The notes under the pieces: generated by a model
What the model saw: the letters and a program-made list of their open reading frames with translations, nothing else
What the model was told of the DNA's origin: nothing
The model's database searches: none
Shown: one piece after another, positions 51,588-60,158 of the stretch
How the letters are laid out: each line of letters opens with the position of its first letter
Numbering within the stretch: position 1 is the stretch's first letter
Origin: Parasphingorhabdus cellanae
GTDB taxonomy: Bacteria; Pseudomonadota; Alphaproteobacteria; Sphingomonadales; Sphingomonadaceae
Assembly: GCF_017498565.1 (NCBI RefSeq)
Contig: NZ_CP071794.1
Location: forward strand, 2,718,001-2,782,000
Direction: 5' to 3'
DNA length: 64,000 nucleotides
Made by a program: the position numbers and the translations under genes

Positions 51588-51681
51588 GCTGAATAACCTG
51601 CACTATCGGCTTTCCTACAGAGTGCGTTTCATGATAGTTTTGCCCCGGCTCTTTCTCAGTTTTGAAAAATCACTATCGACA

Positions 51682-51834
51682 GTTTTCCAGGCTTAATATG
51701 CTGTGAATTGTGTGAACTTTGAGCAAAATCGCGCTTTGAAAAGTCCCGAATGGACTTTGTGCACATTGTAAACTTAACCCGTTTTCATCTGTTCACCACC
51801 AGCTGGAAAACCATCTGTGAACCGTGTGAACTTT
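51682..51834. repeat. Direct and inverted repeats in the convergent gap
   Basis: CTGTGAATTGTGTGAACTTT (51701-51720) returns with two changes as CTGTGAACCGTGTGAACTTT (51815-51834). GTTTTCCAG (51682-51690) is matched by inverted CTGGAAAAC (51803-51811). They lie in the 250-base gap between convergent genes, which carries no ORF that I trust. The paired elements could fold as a long-range stem; a small RNA or a doubled protein-binding site is possible. Confidence 0.5.
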
Positions 51835-51837
51835 GGC

Positions 51838-53991
51838 CTAACTTCGCGCCCAGTTGAAATAGCGCTCCAGCCATTTCAATGCCCATTCCGGCTTATGCTT
51901 TTTGCGCCATTCACCGGCAGCAAATTTGTTGGCTTCCGCCATCGTCGGATAGGTGTGGATCGTGCCCAAAATCTTGCCGAGGCCCAGGCCATGCTTCATC
52001 GCCAGCACATATTCGGTGAGTAACTCGCCAGCATTTTGACCGACAATGGTCACACCCAAAATCCGGTCCTTGCCCGGCGGTGTCAGGACTTTGACAAAAC
52101 CCTCGGTCGCGCTTTCGGCAATCGCGCGGTCGAGATCATCAAGGCCATATTTGGTGACCTCATATTCGATGCCCTCTTTTTCGGCTTCTTGTTCATTGAG
52201 ACCAACATGCGCGATTTCGGGATCGAGGAACGTCGTCCACGGCAGAAATTCATAGCTTGGTTTGAACTTCTTAAACCGCCCGAACAGCGCATTGACCGTG
52301 GCGAACCAAGCCTGATGCGAGGCATTATGGGTCAGTTGATAAGGACCGGCAACGTCGCCCGCGGCATAGATATGCGGGAATGTGGCCTGCAGATGTTCAT
52401 TGGTCACCAGCGTCCGGTCGGTTTCAACGCCAAGCTCTTCCAGACCAAAACCTTCAAGCCGCGCCGCGCGGCCAACAGCGATGAGCAGATCGTCAAAGGG
52501 CAGGGCCTGTTCGCCGCTGTCATTCTCGACAATGATCATTTTGGTGCCGTTCTGCATCTCGGTACGCAGAGCCTTGTGATTGCAGAGCAACGTAACGCCG
52601 GAATCGGTCAGCGCTTTGGATGCGATCTCGGACACATCCTCGTCCTCGATACCCATGACGCGGCCCGCCATTTCGATCAGGGTGACATTGCTGCCCAGAC
52701 GCGCAAAGGACTGCGACAATTCACAACCAATCGGGCCTCCGCCGAGCACGACCATTTTTTCAGGAACAGCTTCGCGCTTCGCCATTTCTTCCCAGAGCGT
52801 GTCGCTGGTCAGATAGCCGGTGTCCTCCAAGCCGGGCAGGGGCGGAACGAAGGGCCGCGCACCTGTGGCTAGGACAATCGCCTTGCCGGTCAATGTCTGG
52901 GTGCCGCCGTCATTGCGTTCAATCTCGACGGTCCATGGATCGGTCAGCCGGGCATAGCCTTGCACCACATCCACGCCGAGGCCTTCAAACCGCTCGACAC
53001 TGTCATGGGGTTCGATGGTTTTGATAATATCTTCGACCCGGGCGATCACATTTTTGAAATTGATGACAGGCTTAGTGGCGGTCAGGCCATAGCGATCGGC
53101 ATGTTGCATTTGCTCGGCAATTTTGGCGCTTTTGATGAGCGCTTTTGAGGGGACACAGCCATAGTTCAGGCAGTCGCCGCCCATCTTGCCGGACTCGATA
53201 AGTGTGACCTTGGCATTGATCGTGGCCGCGATCAGCGAGGATACCAGCCCGCCGGAACCCGCACCGATGACGATCAGGTTGCGGTCAAATTTCTTCGGTC
53301 TGGTCCAGCCTTTGTAGATTTTGCGGTTCTTGATGAGGCCAATAGCGCCTTTGGCAATCCACGGAAAAATCGCAAGCAGAACGAAAGATCCAATGACGGA
53401 GGGCGAAAAGACTTCGCTGACCGATTCCACTTGGGACAGTTGTGTCCCGGCATTGACGAATACAATGGTGCCAGCAAACATACCGATTTGGCTGGCAATG
53501 AAATAGGTCAGCAATCGGATCTTCGTCAGACCCATGAGCAGATTGACGACGAAGAATGGAAAGGCAGGGACAAGCCGGATGGAGATAAGATAGAAAGCGC
53601 CGTCGCGTTCAATACCTTCGTTGATTTTCTTGAGCCGCTGCCCAAATTTGTCCTGCACCCAGTCGCCAAGCAGATAGCGGGAAGCCAGGAAAGCCATAGT
53701 TGCGCCGATGGTGGATGCAAAGGACACCACTATCGTTCCGACTACCACGCCGAATAGCGCGCCCGCAGCGAGCGTCATGACTGCTGCGCCCGGGATAGAA
53801 AGCGCGGTCACTGCGACGTAGATGAGGAAGAATATGCCGATGATGACTAGCGGATTGGCGCGATATTGCGCATCTATTGCTTCCTGCTGCGACTTCAGGT
53901 TCTCAAGCGTCAGCTGGGAACCAAGGTCATAGTGAAAAAACGCAAATATCGCCGCCACGATGACAGCCAGAACCAATAATTTTTTCAACAT
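51838..53991 (-). CDS. TVP38-family domain fused to flavin disulfide reductase
   Basis: This 717-residue protein joins two domains. Residues about 1-230 are a TVP38/TMEM64 (VTT, DedA-like) membrane domain with several hydrophobic helices (GIFFLIYVAVTALSIPGAAVMTLAAGALFG). From about 237 follows a dihydrolipoamide-dehydrogenase/mercuric-reductase-like flavoprotein: NLIVIGAGSGGLVSSLIAA and the redox disulfide GGDCLNYGCVPSKALIKSA (near 275-293). The C-terminal dimerisation domain contains FAAGEWRKKHKPEWALKW. It would be a membrane-linked FAD/NAD(P)H disulfide reductase; the acceptor is unknown. Confidence 0.85.
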   Translation of the reverse strand: MLKKLLVLAVIVAAIFAFFHYDLGSQLTLENLKSQQEAIDAQYRANPLVIIGIFFLIYVAVTALSIPGAAVMTLAAGALFGVVVGTIVVSFASTIGATMAFLASRYLLGDWVQDKFGQRLKKINEGIERDGAFYLISIRLVPAFPFFVVNLLMGLTKIRLLTYFIASQIGMFAGTIVFVNAGTQLSQVESVSEVFSPSVIGSFVLLAIFPWIAKGAIGLIKNRKIYKGWTRPKKFDRNLIVIGAGSGGLVSSLIAATINAKVTLIESGKMGGDCLNYGCVPSKALIKSAKIAEQMQHADRYGLTATKPVINFKNVIARVEDIIKTIEPHDSVERFEGLGVDVVQGYARLTDPWTVEIERNDGGTQTLTGKAIVLATGARPFVPPLPGLEDTGYLTSDTLWEEMAKREAVPEKMVVLGGGPIGCELSQSFARLGSNVTLIEMAGRVMGIEDEDVSEIASKALTDSGVTLLCNHKALRTEMQNGTKMIIVENDSGEQALPFDDLLIAVGRAARLEGFGLEELGVETDRTLVTNEHLQATFPHIYAAGDVAGPYQLTHNASHQAWFATVNALFGRFKKFKPSYEFLPWTTFLDPEIAHVGLNEQEAEKEGIEYEVTKYGLDDLDRAIAESATEGFVKVLTPPGKDRILGVTIVGQNAGELLTEYVLAMKHGLGLGKILGTIHTYPTMAEANKFAAGEWRKKHKPEWALKWLERYFNWARS

Positions 53992-54104
53992 GCCGGTTTT
54001 TCCTTAGCCCCTGAACAGAATAATTTTCTATTATTCGTGGCTAGGGCATAACCGGTTACACTGTCGTCGTCGATGCCGCTTTTTAGGTTTGCTGACCCGA
54101 AAAA

Positions 54105-54536
54105 CTATTTGTCTTTCAAGCCCATGGCATCAAGCATCCCGGGCAGCCATTCCTTCGTACGGCTGTCATAGAGCGGGAATGTATTGGTGTAAGCCCACGC
54201 ACACATGCCAATGCCGACAGCATCAAAAGCGGTGCGAACGGCTTTTTGATATTGCACCCGTTCCGCGACAGGTATCAAGTCAATAGCGCCAAATTCACCC
54301 ATGAACGGTGTTTTGCCGGTGCGCGCAACGTGATCGCGGATCTTCTGGACATCGTCTTGCAAGACGTGGTGCATGAAGGATTCCTCAACAGTATAAGGCG
54401 GATCTTCGCGCAGCCGCTTCCAGTTGATATGTGATCCAAGAACTTTCAGACCCAGCGCATCTGTCATCGACCGCACGTCAAAATTGTCTTTCGGTTTGCG
54501 GGTTGAGCTGATAGAAACAGACCAATATCCGGTCAC
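54105..54536 (-). pseudogene. Truncated GH5 cellulase-family fragment
   Basis: A 143-residue frame opening with GTG encodes only the C-terminal third of a GH5 glycosidase: TPFMGEFGAIDLIPVAERVQYQKAVRTAFDAVGIGMCAWAYTNTFPLYDSRTKEWLPGMLDAMGL. The MGEFG segment carries the catalytic nucleophile Glu, but the acid/base Asn-Glu motif and the N-terminal barrel are missing. A short hairpin (54537-54561) and the HD-GYP stop follow directly upstream, so no room remains for the rest. It is a degraded gene rather than a functional short protein. Confidence 0.65.
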
Positions 54537-54561
54537 GGTCTGACTTTCTGATAATCAGACC
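54537..54561. other. Hairpin after the HD-GYP stop
   Basis: GGTCTGA (54537-54543) pairs with TCAGACC (54555-54561), leaving an 11-base loop. It begins at the HD-GYP stop codon and separates it from the GH5 remnant. No clear T run follows on the minus strand, so termination is uncertain. Confidence 0.4.
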
Positions 54562-55844
54562 TACATCTGTTTCGTTAGCAACTTGGCTGATAAATTAGAC
54601 CAGTCGGAAAAATTCCAATCTTCAGGATCTTCTATTGAGAGCACCTTCCGCGATTTTTTCCGGCCTGTGTCGATATCTTGGGGCGCAATGGCCCTATCCT
54701 TATCCATTGAATGGAAGCTGCGAACAATGGGCGCTGCGAAGTCAGTTGGTGATTCCCCAATCACTATAGCCAGTTCATTGTGATCGAGTTTGACCAAGGT
54801 TCCAACCGGCAATATGCCAAGGCTATCAACAAAATCACGGAGGATAAGTTGGTCGAAATGACCGGACCAAGACTGCATTTTGGCAAGAGCCTGCGACGCG
54901 GATAGTGGCACATTATAAGGGCGCTGTGAGGTTAACGCGTCATAGACATCGCAGATTGACGACATACGTGTAAAAATACTTAAATCATCTGCCTCCATCT
55001 TTCCCGGATATCCAGTCCCGTCCATCTTCTCATGGTGTCGGAGACAGACTTCAAGCGCGATATCGCTCACGCCTTCTGAAGCGGATAAGATGTCATGGCC
55101 TCTCTGGGGATGGTCGCGAACAGTAGTCCATTCCGCATCTTCTAGCTTGCCAGGTTTCAGCAATATGCTGTCCGGGATAGATGTTTTCCCGACGTCGTGC
55201 AGCATACCAGCCATGCCGATATCGTGAATTTGCGCTTCTGGAAGGCGCAGTTTACGACCGAGGTTTATCATCAGAGCGCAAACGGCAACAGAATGAAGAT
55301 AGGTATATTCATCCTTTGTTTTGAGCCGTGCCATATTCAGAATGACGCTCGGGTCAATATCGACCGAATTGGATATGCGCTCCACCAACGGCGCCATTTT
55401 CTCTGATTTCACGCTATTGCCGAGGCGCGCATCTTCGAACAGAGTCATCACGTCTTCGCGCGAGCGCTTGATTGTAGTAGAGGCCCTGCGCATTTCCGCT
55501 GCGCGCTCACGCGGGGATAGTCGCTTAATCTCCTGCCTTTCCATTACCGATATGGCTGGCCGTTTCTGAACCGCAGGCGAAGGGGCGGCCTTTGTCACTG
55601 TCTTTACGTGCGTCGGGGTCTCCACACGCACCTGGCTCTGCGGCGAGGATGGACCCGGGAGTCCCTTGCCTTTGCTATCGTCAATCTGCACCCAATATAC
55701 GTCGCTGGACAGGAGGGTTTCCAGCTGCTCAGCGTCGGTTATCGGAAACCGCGAGCGCCAAAAAGGACTTTCAAGCCAAGAGCATTCGAGGGAATCGATA
55801 AACATCCCCACCTCCAACTCACTGGTCTTGATCCTGTGCAGCAT
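54561..55844 (-). CDS. HD-GYP domain cyclic-di-GMP phosphodiesterase-like protein
   Basis: This 427-residue protein has an N-terminal DUF3391-like region (MLHRIKTSELEVGMFIDSLECSWLES) and a C-terminal HD-GYP domain with the metal/catalytic motifs LHDVGKTSIPDSIL (HDxGK) and LRHHEKMDGTGYPGKMEADDLSIFTRM (HHExxDGxGYP). This class hydrolyses cyclic di-GMP and lowers its level. There is no receiver domain; signals may reach the DUF3391 part. It lies on the minus strand between the xylose genes and the GH5 remnant, without an operon partner. Confidence 0.88.
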   Translation of the reverse strand: MLHRIKTSELEVGMFIDSLECSWLESPFWRSRFPITDAEQLETLLSSDVYWVQIDDSKGKGLPGPSSPQSQVRVETPTHVKTVTKAAPSPAVQKRPAISVMERQEIKRLSPRERAAEMRRASTTIKRSREDVMTLFEDARLGNSVKSEKMAPLVERISNSVDIDPSVILNMARLKTKDEYTYLHSVAVCALMINLGRKLRLPEAQIHDIGMAGMLHDVGKTSIPDSILLKPGKLEDAEWTTVRDHPQRGHDILSASEGVSDIALEVCLRHHEKMDGTGYPGKMEADDLSIFTRMSSICDVYDALTSQRPYNVPLSASQALAKMQSWSGHFDQLILRDFVDSLGILPVGTLVKLDHNELAIVIGESPTDFAAPIVRSFHSMDKDRAIAPQDIDTGRKKSRKVLSIEDPEDWNFSDWSNLSAKLLTKQM

Positions 55845-55979
55845 TTACCGAAACTCTTAGTCTGGTCGATTGTCACTGCTGTTTACGGCAAAGGTTGTTG
55901 TTCTTTAATGTGACCTCGTTTCGATTTTACAAATGTTTGGGTGTGAAGATCATGCGCAGAAAAACAATATCAATTCCCG

Positions 55980-57317
55980 CTACTTGACCAACTGGGTCAC
56001 CACATTTTCGAGCCATTCCTGTCTGCCAGAGACCGGCGCTGGCGCGTGATTGCTGGTCAGCGCAAAATCCGCAACTGCGTCTAGATTGACATCGCCGGCG
56101 AGCATTTTTGCTCCAATGCCCTCATTCCAGCCAGCATAGCGCTGTTCCTTGAACTGGTCGATCCGGCCGTCCTTAATCATCGCCTCGGCATTCAGCAGTG
56201 CGCGGGCCATCAGGTCGACGGCACCGATATGCGATTGCGCAATATCTTCGGCGGTGATGCTCTGACGGCGGACTTTGGCATCGAAATTCATCCCGCCATT
56301 TTTCATGCCACCGGCGGAGAGGATGGATTTCATCATCAGCGTCACTTCGCGCAGATCATTGGGAAACTGATCCGTATCCCAGCCATTTTGCGGGTCACCG
56401 CGGTTGAGATCGAGCGATCCGAATATATCGAGAGCAAAGGCCATGTCGACTTCATGCTCAAAACTCAACCCGGCAAGGGTGGCATGATTGGCCTCGATAT
56501 TGACCCGTACCTCGCCTTCCAGGCCATAGCGTTGCAGGAACGCGTGTACGGTTTGCACGGTGCTGTCATATTGATGCTTGGTTGGTTCATGCGGTTTGGG
56601 TTCAATCAATATGTCACCGGTGAAGCCGATTTTGTGTTTATGCTCGACAACCAGCGCGAGGAACTTTCCCAGTTGATCCAGCTCCTGCCGAATATTGGTG
56701 TTGAGTATCGTATCATAGCCTTCCCGGCCGCCTCATAGAACATAATTGGCGCCGCCCAGTCTGTGCGTGGCATTCAATGCCTCGCGCACTTGCAGGCCGG
56801 CAAAGGCCGCAATTTCCGGATTGGGATTGGTCGAAGCCCCGGCCATGTATCGCGGGTGAGAGAAATTATTGGCGGTGCCCCAAAGCAATTTCCGGCCCGA
56901 GCTTGCCATCAGCTGTTCGAGATGATCGACCGCTTCGGCAATGTTGGCGACATGCTCCTGCGCAGTTTCCGCCGGTGCCATGACATCGACATCGTGGAAG
57001 CTGTAAAATGGCAGGTCAAGCAGGTTGAACAGATCGAACGCCGCTTCGCGTTTGGCTTTGGCGGCGGCCCTTGGATCATCCATCTGATACCATGGCCGGT
57101 TGAAACCGCCAGCACCAAAGACGTCCGATCCATCCCAACAGAATGTGTGCCAGAAGCAGACCGAGAGGCGTAGTTGCTCTTCCATTGTTTTGCCCATGAC
57201 CACCCGGTTTTTGTCATAATAGCGATAGGCAAAATCACTCTGGCTATCCGGACCTTCATAGCGGGCCTGTGGCAATGATTTGAAATAGGCGCTGGCGGCG
57301 GCTTGGTGATCGGTCAT
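55980..57317 (-). pseudogene. xylA: Xylose isomerase gene interrupted by in-frame TGA
   Basis: From the ATG at 57317 the frame encodes a xylose isomerase with the usual segments: YSFHDVDVMAPAET (catalytic His, near 102), WGTANNFSHPRYMAGASTNPNPEIAAFA, and GGANYVL. Then a TGA (56733-56735, codon 195) stands where the conserved Trp of VLWGGREGYDT belongs. Beyond it the same frame continues with EPKPHEPTKHQYD, the EANHATLAG metal segment and DLNRGDPQNGWDTDQFP, about 445 residues in total. Changing one base (TGA to TGG) restores the full enzyme. It follows xylB by 11 bases. Either a nonsense mutation or a sequence error. Confidence 0.9.
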
Positions 57318-57328
57318 TATGTTACTCC

Positions 57329-58783
57329 TTATCCCTTACGGGTATCTTTGTATAAATCTTTGAAAATCTGATGCTTTTTGGCAAGCGGCTCGGTAAGCTC
57401 CGGGTCGGGCGCGATGGTCTCGACAATCTCTGGAGCGGTAAGTACGCCAGGAGCATCCATGCCTTCGATCATGATGCGGGCAAGCCGGGCGGCACCAAAG
57501 GCCGCGCCGCGGTCTGCACCTTTACGATAGACCAATGGTTTGCCGATGGCTGAGGCCAAAATCCGACCCCAATAGAGCGAGCGCGATCCGCCACCGATGA
57601 CGTTGAGCTGTTCTATCTCGTTGCCGCAGGCTGCAATTGCCTCCGCGCCATCAGCATAGGCAAAGGCAACGCCTTCCAGCGCCGCCTGTGCCAGCGCCGC
57701 CGGATCGGTATCATGGGTGAGTCCGAAAAACGCGCCCGTCGCATGTGGGTCATTATGCGGCGTACGCTCGCCGGAAAGATAAGGGAGGAAAATCTCGCTT
57801 TCGGTCAATAAACCGCGTTGTTCGGCAGCTGCAAACAAAGCCGGCGTATCGGAAAAGCCGATGGTTTTTGCGACCCAATCGACCGCGCTGGCAGCACTAA
57901 GCATCACCGACATCTGGTGCCAAAGGCCGGGCAGGGCATGGCAAAATGTATGGACACCGCCAGCGGGATTGGGACGATATTGGTCATCCACATGAAAAAT
58001 CACACCGGAAGTTCCGATCGAAAGCATCGTGTCGCCGGGTCGCGCGACGCCAGACCCCACGGCACCAGCGGCATTGTCGCCGCCGCCTGCTGCAATGGGA
58101 ACCTGTGCTATGTCCCAACGGGATGCCAGATCGGCTGATAAAATACCGGTTTGGTCAGGGCTCTCGGCCAGATCCGGCATATGGGAGCGGGTCAGCCCAG
58201 TGGCCTGCAACATCTCTTCAGACCATGACCGTTTGCCTGTGTCCAGCCACAAGGTTCCCGCAGCATCGGACATGTCCGAAACCATGGCTCTCGACAGCTT
58301 GAACCGCAGCCAGTCCTTGGGCAGCAGCACTTTTGCGATTTTCGGAAAAATCTCAGGCTCGTTTTCGCGGACCCAGAGCAGTTTGGGGGCGGTAAAGCCC
58401 GGCATGGCCCGGTTGCCGGTAATCTCGGCCAACCGGGGAACAGCGCTTTCCAATGTCTGACACTGGTCATGGCTGCGACCATCGTTCCACAAGATAGCGG
58501 GTCGCAGAATTTCGTTGTCTTCTCCCAGCAGAACCGCGCCGTGCATCTGGCCGGCGAGGCCCATCGCGCCGATATCTTCCCGCAGGTTTGCCGGCAATCG
58601 ACGCATGGCTTCATCAACAGCGATCATCCAGCCATCAGGATTCTGCTCGCTGTGTAGGGGCTTTGGGCGCTGGATTTGAAGAGGCGGATTTGTATCTGCC
58701 AGGACAATATCGTTGACATCCACGATGACCGCCTTGACACCGGATGTGCCCAGATCGATGCCAAGATAAAGAGACTCCTTCAT
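57329..58783 (-). CDS. xylB: Xylulokinase
   Basis: This 484-residue FGGY kinase phosphorylates D-xylulose to xylulose 5-phosphate. It opens YLGIDLGTSGVKAVIVDVND, has GLAGQMHGAVLL (near 74-85), AAGGGDNAAGAVGSGVARPGDTMLSIGTSG (near 234-263) and a C-terminal VIGGGSRSLYWGRILASAIG. The glycine-rich loop and DIGT-like opening fit xylulokinases. It lies directly upstream of the interrupted xylA in one transcript, divergent to the LacI-type regulator with a TGACAACCTTGTCA site between. Confidence 0.92.
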   Translation of the reverse strand: MKESLYLGIDLGTSGVKAVIVDVNDIVLADTNPPLQIQRPKPLHSEQNPDGWMIAVDEAMRRLPANLREDIGAMGLAGQMHGAVLLGEDNEILRPAILWNDGRSHDQCQTLESAVPRLAEITGNRAMPGFTAPKLLWVRENEPEIFPKIAKVLLPKDWLRFKLSRAMVSDMSDAAGTLWLDTGKRSWSEEMLQATGLTRSHMPDLAESPDQTGILSADLASRWDIAQVPIAAGGGDNAAGAVGSGVARPGDTMLSIGTSGVIFHVDDQYRPNPAGGVHTFCHALPGLWHQMSVMLSAASAVDWVAKTIGFSDTPALFAAAEQRGLLTESEIFLPYLSGERTPHNDPHATGAFFGLTHDTDPAALAQAALEGVAFAYADGAEAIAACGNEIEQLNVIGGGSRSLYWGRILASAIGKPLVYRKGADRGAAFGAARLARIMIEGMDAPGVLTAPEIVETIAPDPELTEPLAKKHQIFKDLYKDTRKG

Positions 58784-58941
58784 GCCGCTATCCGATACAG
58801 CAAATTGGGCCTATCAAGCGTCATATCCAGACCTATTGCCTGCTGTCCCGGCCCCATCCTGTCTTTTCCTCTCTCCATGCGCAGACTCGTGCATTCGTAT
58901 GTTTTTGAATCAACCGCTCTTTTAAGTGAGAGTTTCAGTAA

Positions 58942-58955
58942 TGACAACCTTGTCA
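58942..58955. promoter_or_regulatory. LacI-type operator TGACAACCTTGTCA (site A)
   Basis: The 14-base inverted repeat TGACAA-CC-TTGTCA sits in the 247-base divergent region between xylB (start 58783) and the LacI gene (start 59031). It differs by one base from the consensus TGACAACGTTGTCA built from the copies at 60119 and 61655. Its position allows control of both directions. Confidence 0.65.
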
Positions 58956-59030
58956 AAACCTTGTTCTTGTGCCAATTTGATTCTAAGCTCAATAGTGAGG
59001 ATGAACGGCATTCGCCGAAAGGGATGAGGT

Positions 59031-60074
59031 TTGGAGAATAGTACGACCGAGCGGCCGCATCAGCGCGCGACCATGATTGATGTGGCGAAGGATGCAGGCG
59101 TTTCTTTCAAGACCGTGTCGCGCGTGCTCAACGGCGAAAGCAATGTTCGGGAAGAAACCCGGCAACTGGTGATGAGTGCGGCGGAGCGGTTAAACTATAA
59201 ACTCAACGTCGCGGCGCGCAGCTTGCGTGTCGGCGGACCGCAAATTATCGCGTTGCTCGTGCAGAACCCCAGCCGCAGCTATATTGAAAGCGTCCACCTT
59301 GGCGCCTTGCAGCGCTGCCACAAAACCGGCATGCACCTGATCATGGAGGAGTGTGAGGACGGACTGGCCGAGATAGAGGCGATGATCGACAATACGTCGC
59401 CAGTAGGAGTGGTCGTAACGCCGCCTCTTTGCGATGATCCGGACCTGATCAAGATGCTGGATACCAAAAAAATCCGTTACGTCCTGATTGCCCCGCGCAA
59501 TCCATCGGCGACACAGGCTTCGATCAATATCAATGACGAAAGCGCTGCGGAAGAAATGACGCGGCATCTGTTGTCATTGGGACATAAACGTATCGGCTTT
59601 ATCAAAGGCCATCCCGACCACAGTGTATCGGCCAAACGCTATGCTGGCTATTCGAAGGCGATGCAGGCAGCGGCTCTCGAAATTGCCCCCGAACTGGTCG
59701 AGCAGGGGGAATTTTCTTGGGCTTCCGGTCTCGCGGCAGCAGAAAAGCTGCTGGACTTGCCAAATCCACCGAGCGCCGTATTTGCCAGCAATGACGATAT
59801 GGCGGCAGCGGTTATTGCGGCGGCCTATCGCCGGAACATCCATGTACCTAATGATCTGTCGGTTGTCGGTTTTGACAATACGCAAGTCGCTGCGGTGATC
59901 AGCCCGCAGTTGACGACGGTGAACCAGCCGATTGCCGACCTGGTGTCGGAAGCCGTTGGTCTGTTGACCGATCAAACCTTTCAGTCGGGTGATCGGTCCA
60001 AGCCGATATTTCTCGACCATCATCTCGTAAAGCGCGAGTCCGCCGGGCCTGCAAAAGCCGAAGTTTCAGCGTAG
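59031..60074 (+). CDS. LacI-family transcriptional repressor
   Basis: This 347-residue protein has a LacI-type N-terminal HTH (ATMIDVAKDAGVSFKTVSRVLNGESNVREETR, near 13-44) and a sugar-binding periplasmic-type core with ASNDDMAAAVIAAAYRRN (near 244) and LSVVGFDNTQ. The frame opens with TTG at 59031; no ATG with a convincing ribosome site is available before residue 15. It is divergent from xylB, followed by a sugar permease gene, and the nearby TGACAACGTTGTCA-type sites suggest that it controls xylose and zwf genes. Confidence 0.88.
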   Translation: MENSTTERPHQRATMIDVAKDAGVSFKTVSRVLNGESNVREETRQLVMSAAERLNYKLNVAARSLRVGGPQIIALLVQNPSRSYIESVHLGALQRCHKTGMHLIMEECEDGLAEIEAMIDNTSPVGVVVTPPLCDDPDLIKMLDTKKIRYVLIAPRNPSATQASININDESAAEEMTRHLLSLGHKRIGFIKGHPDHSVSAKRYAGYSKAMQAAALEIAPELVEQGEFSWASGLAAAEKLLDLPNPPSAVFASNDDMAAAVIAAAYRRNIHVPNDLSVVGFDNTQVAAVISPQLTTVNQPIADLVSEAVGLLTDQTFQSGDRSKPIFLDHHLVKRESAGPAKAEVSA

Positions 60075-60118
60075 ATTTTAGAACGTAAAAACATATTCCG
60101 GCAACGTGCAATGGCAAA

Positions 60119-60132
60119 AGTCAACGTTGTCT
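60119..60132. promoter_or_regulatory. LacI-type operator AGTCAACGTTGTCT (site B)
   Basis: The site lies 27 bases before the ATG of the sugar symporter gene (60159). The core GTCAACGTTGTC is the reverse complement of the core at 61656-61667 upstream of zwf. It has a central CG typical of LacI-family operators. A GAAGGGGAGG ribosome site follows. Confidence 0.6.
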
Positions 60133-60158
60133 ATTCTAAGGAAGGGGAGGATTGATCC

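Noticed and set aside
55592..55913. Small plus-strand frames opposite the HD-GYP gene N-terminus
   Set aside because: They are antisense to a well-supported gene and show no motif or ribosome site.
56733..56735. Selenocysteine or Trp recoding at the xylA TGA
   Set aside because: There is no obvious SECIS-like hairpin, and other TGA codons end genes normally in this window, so recoding is improbable.
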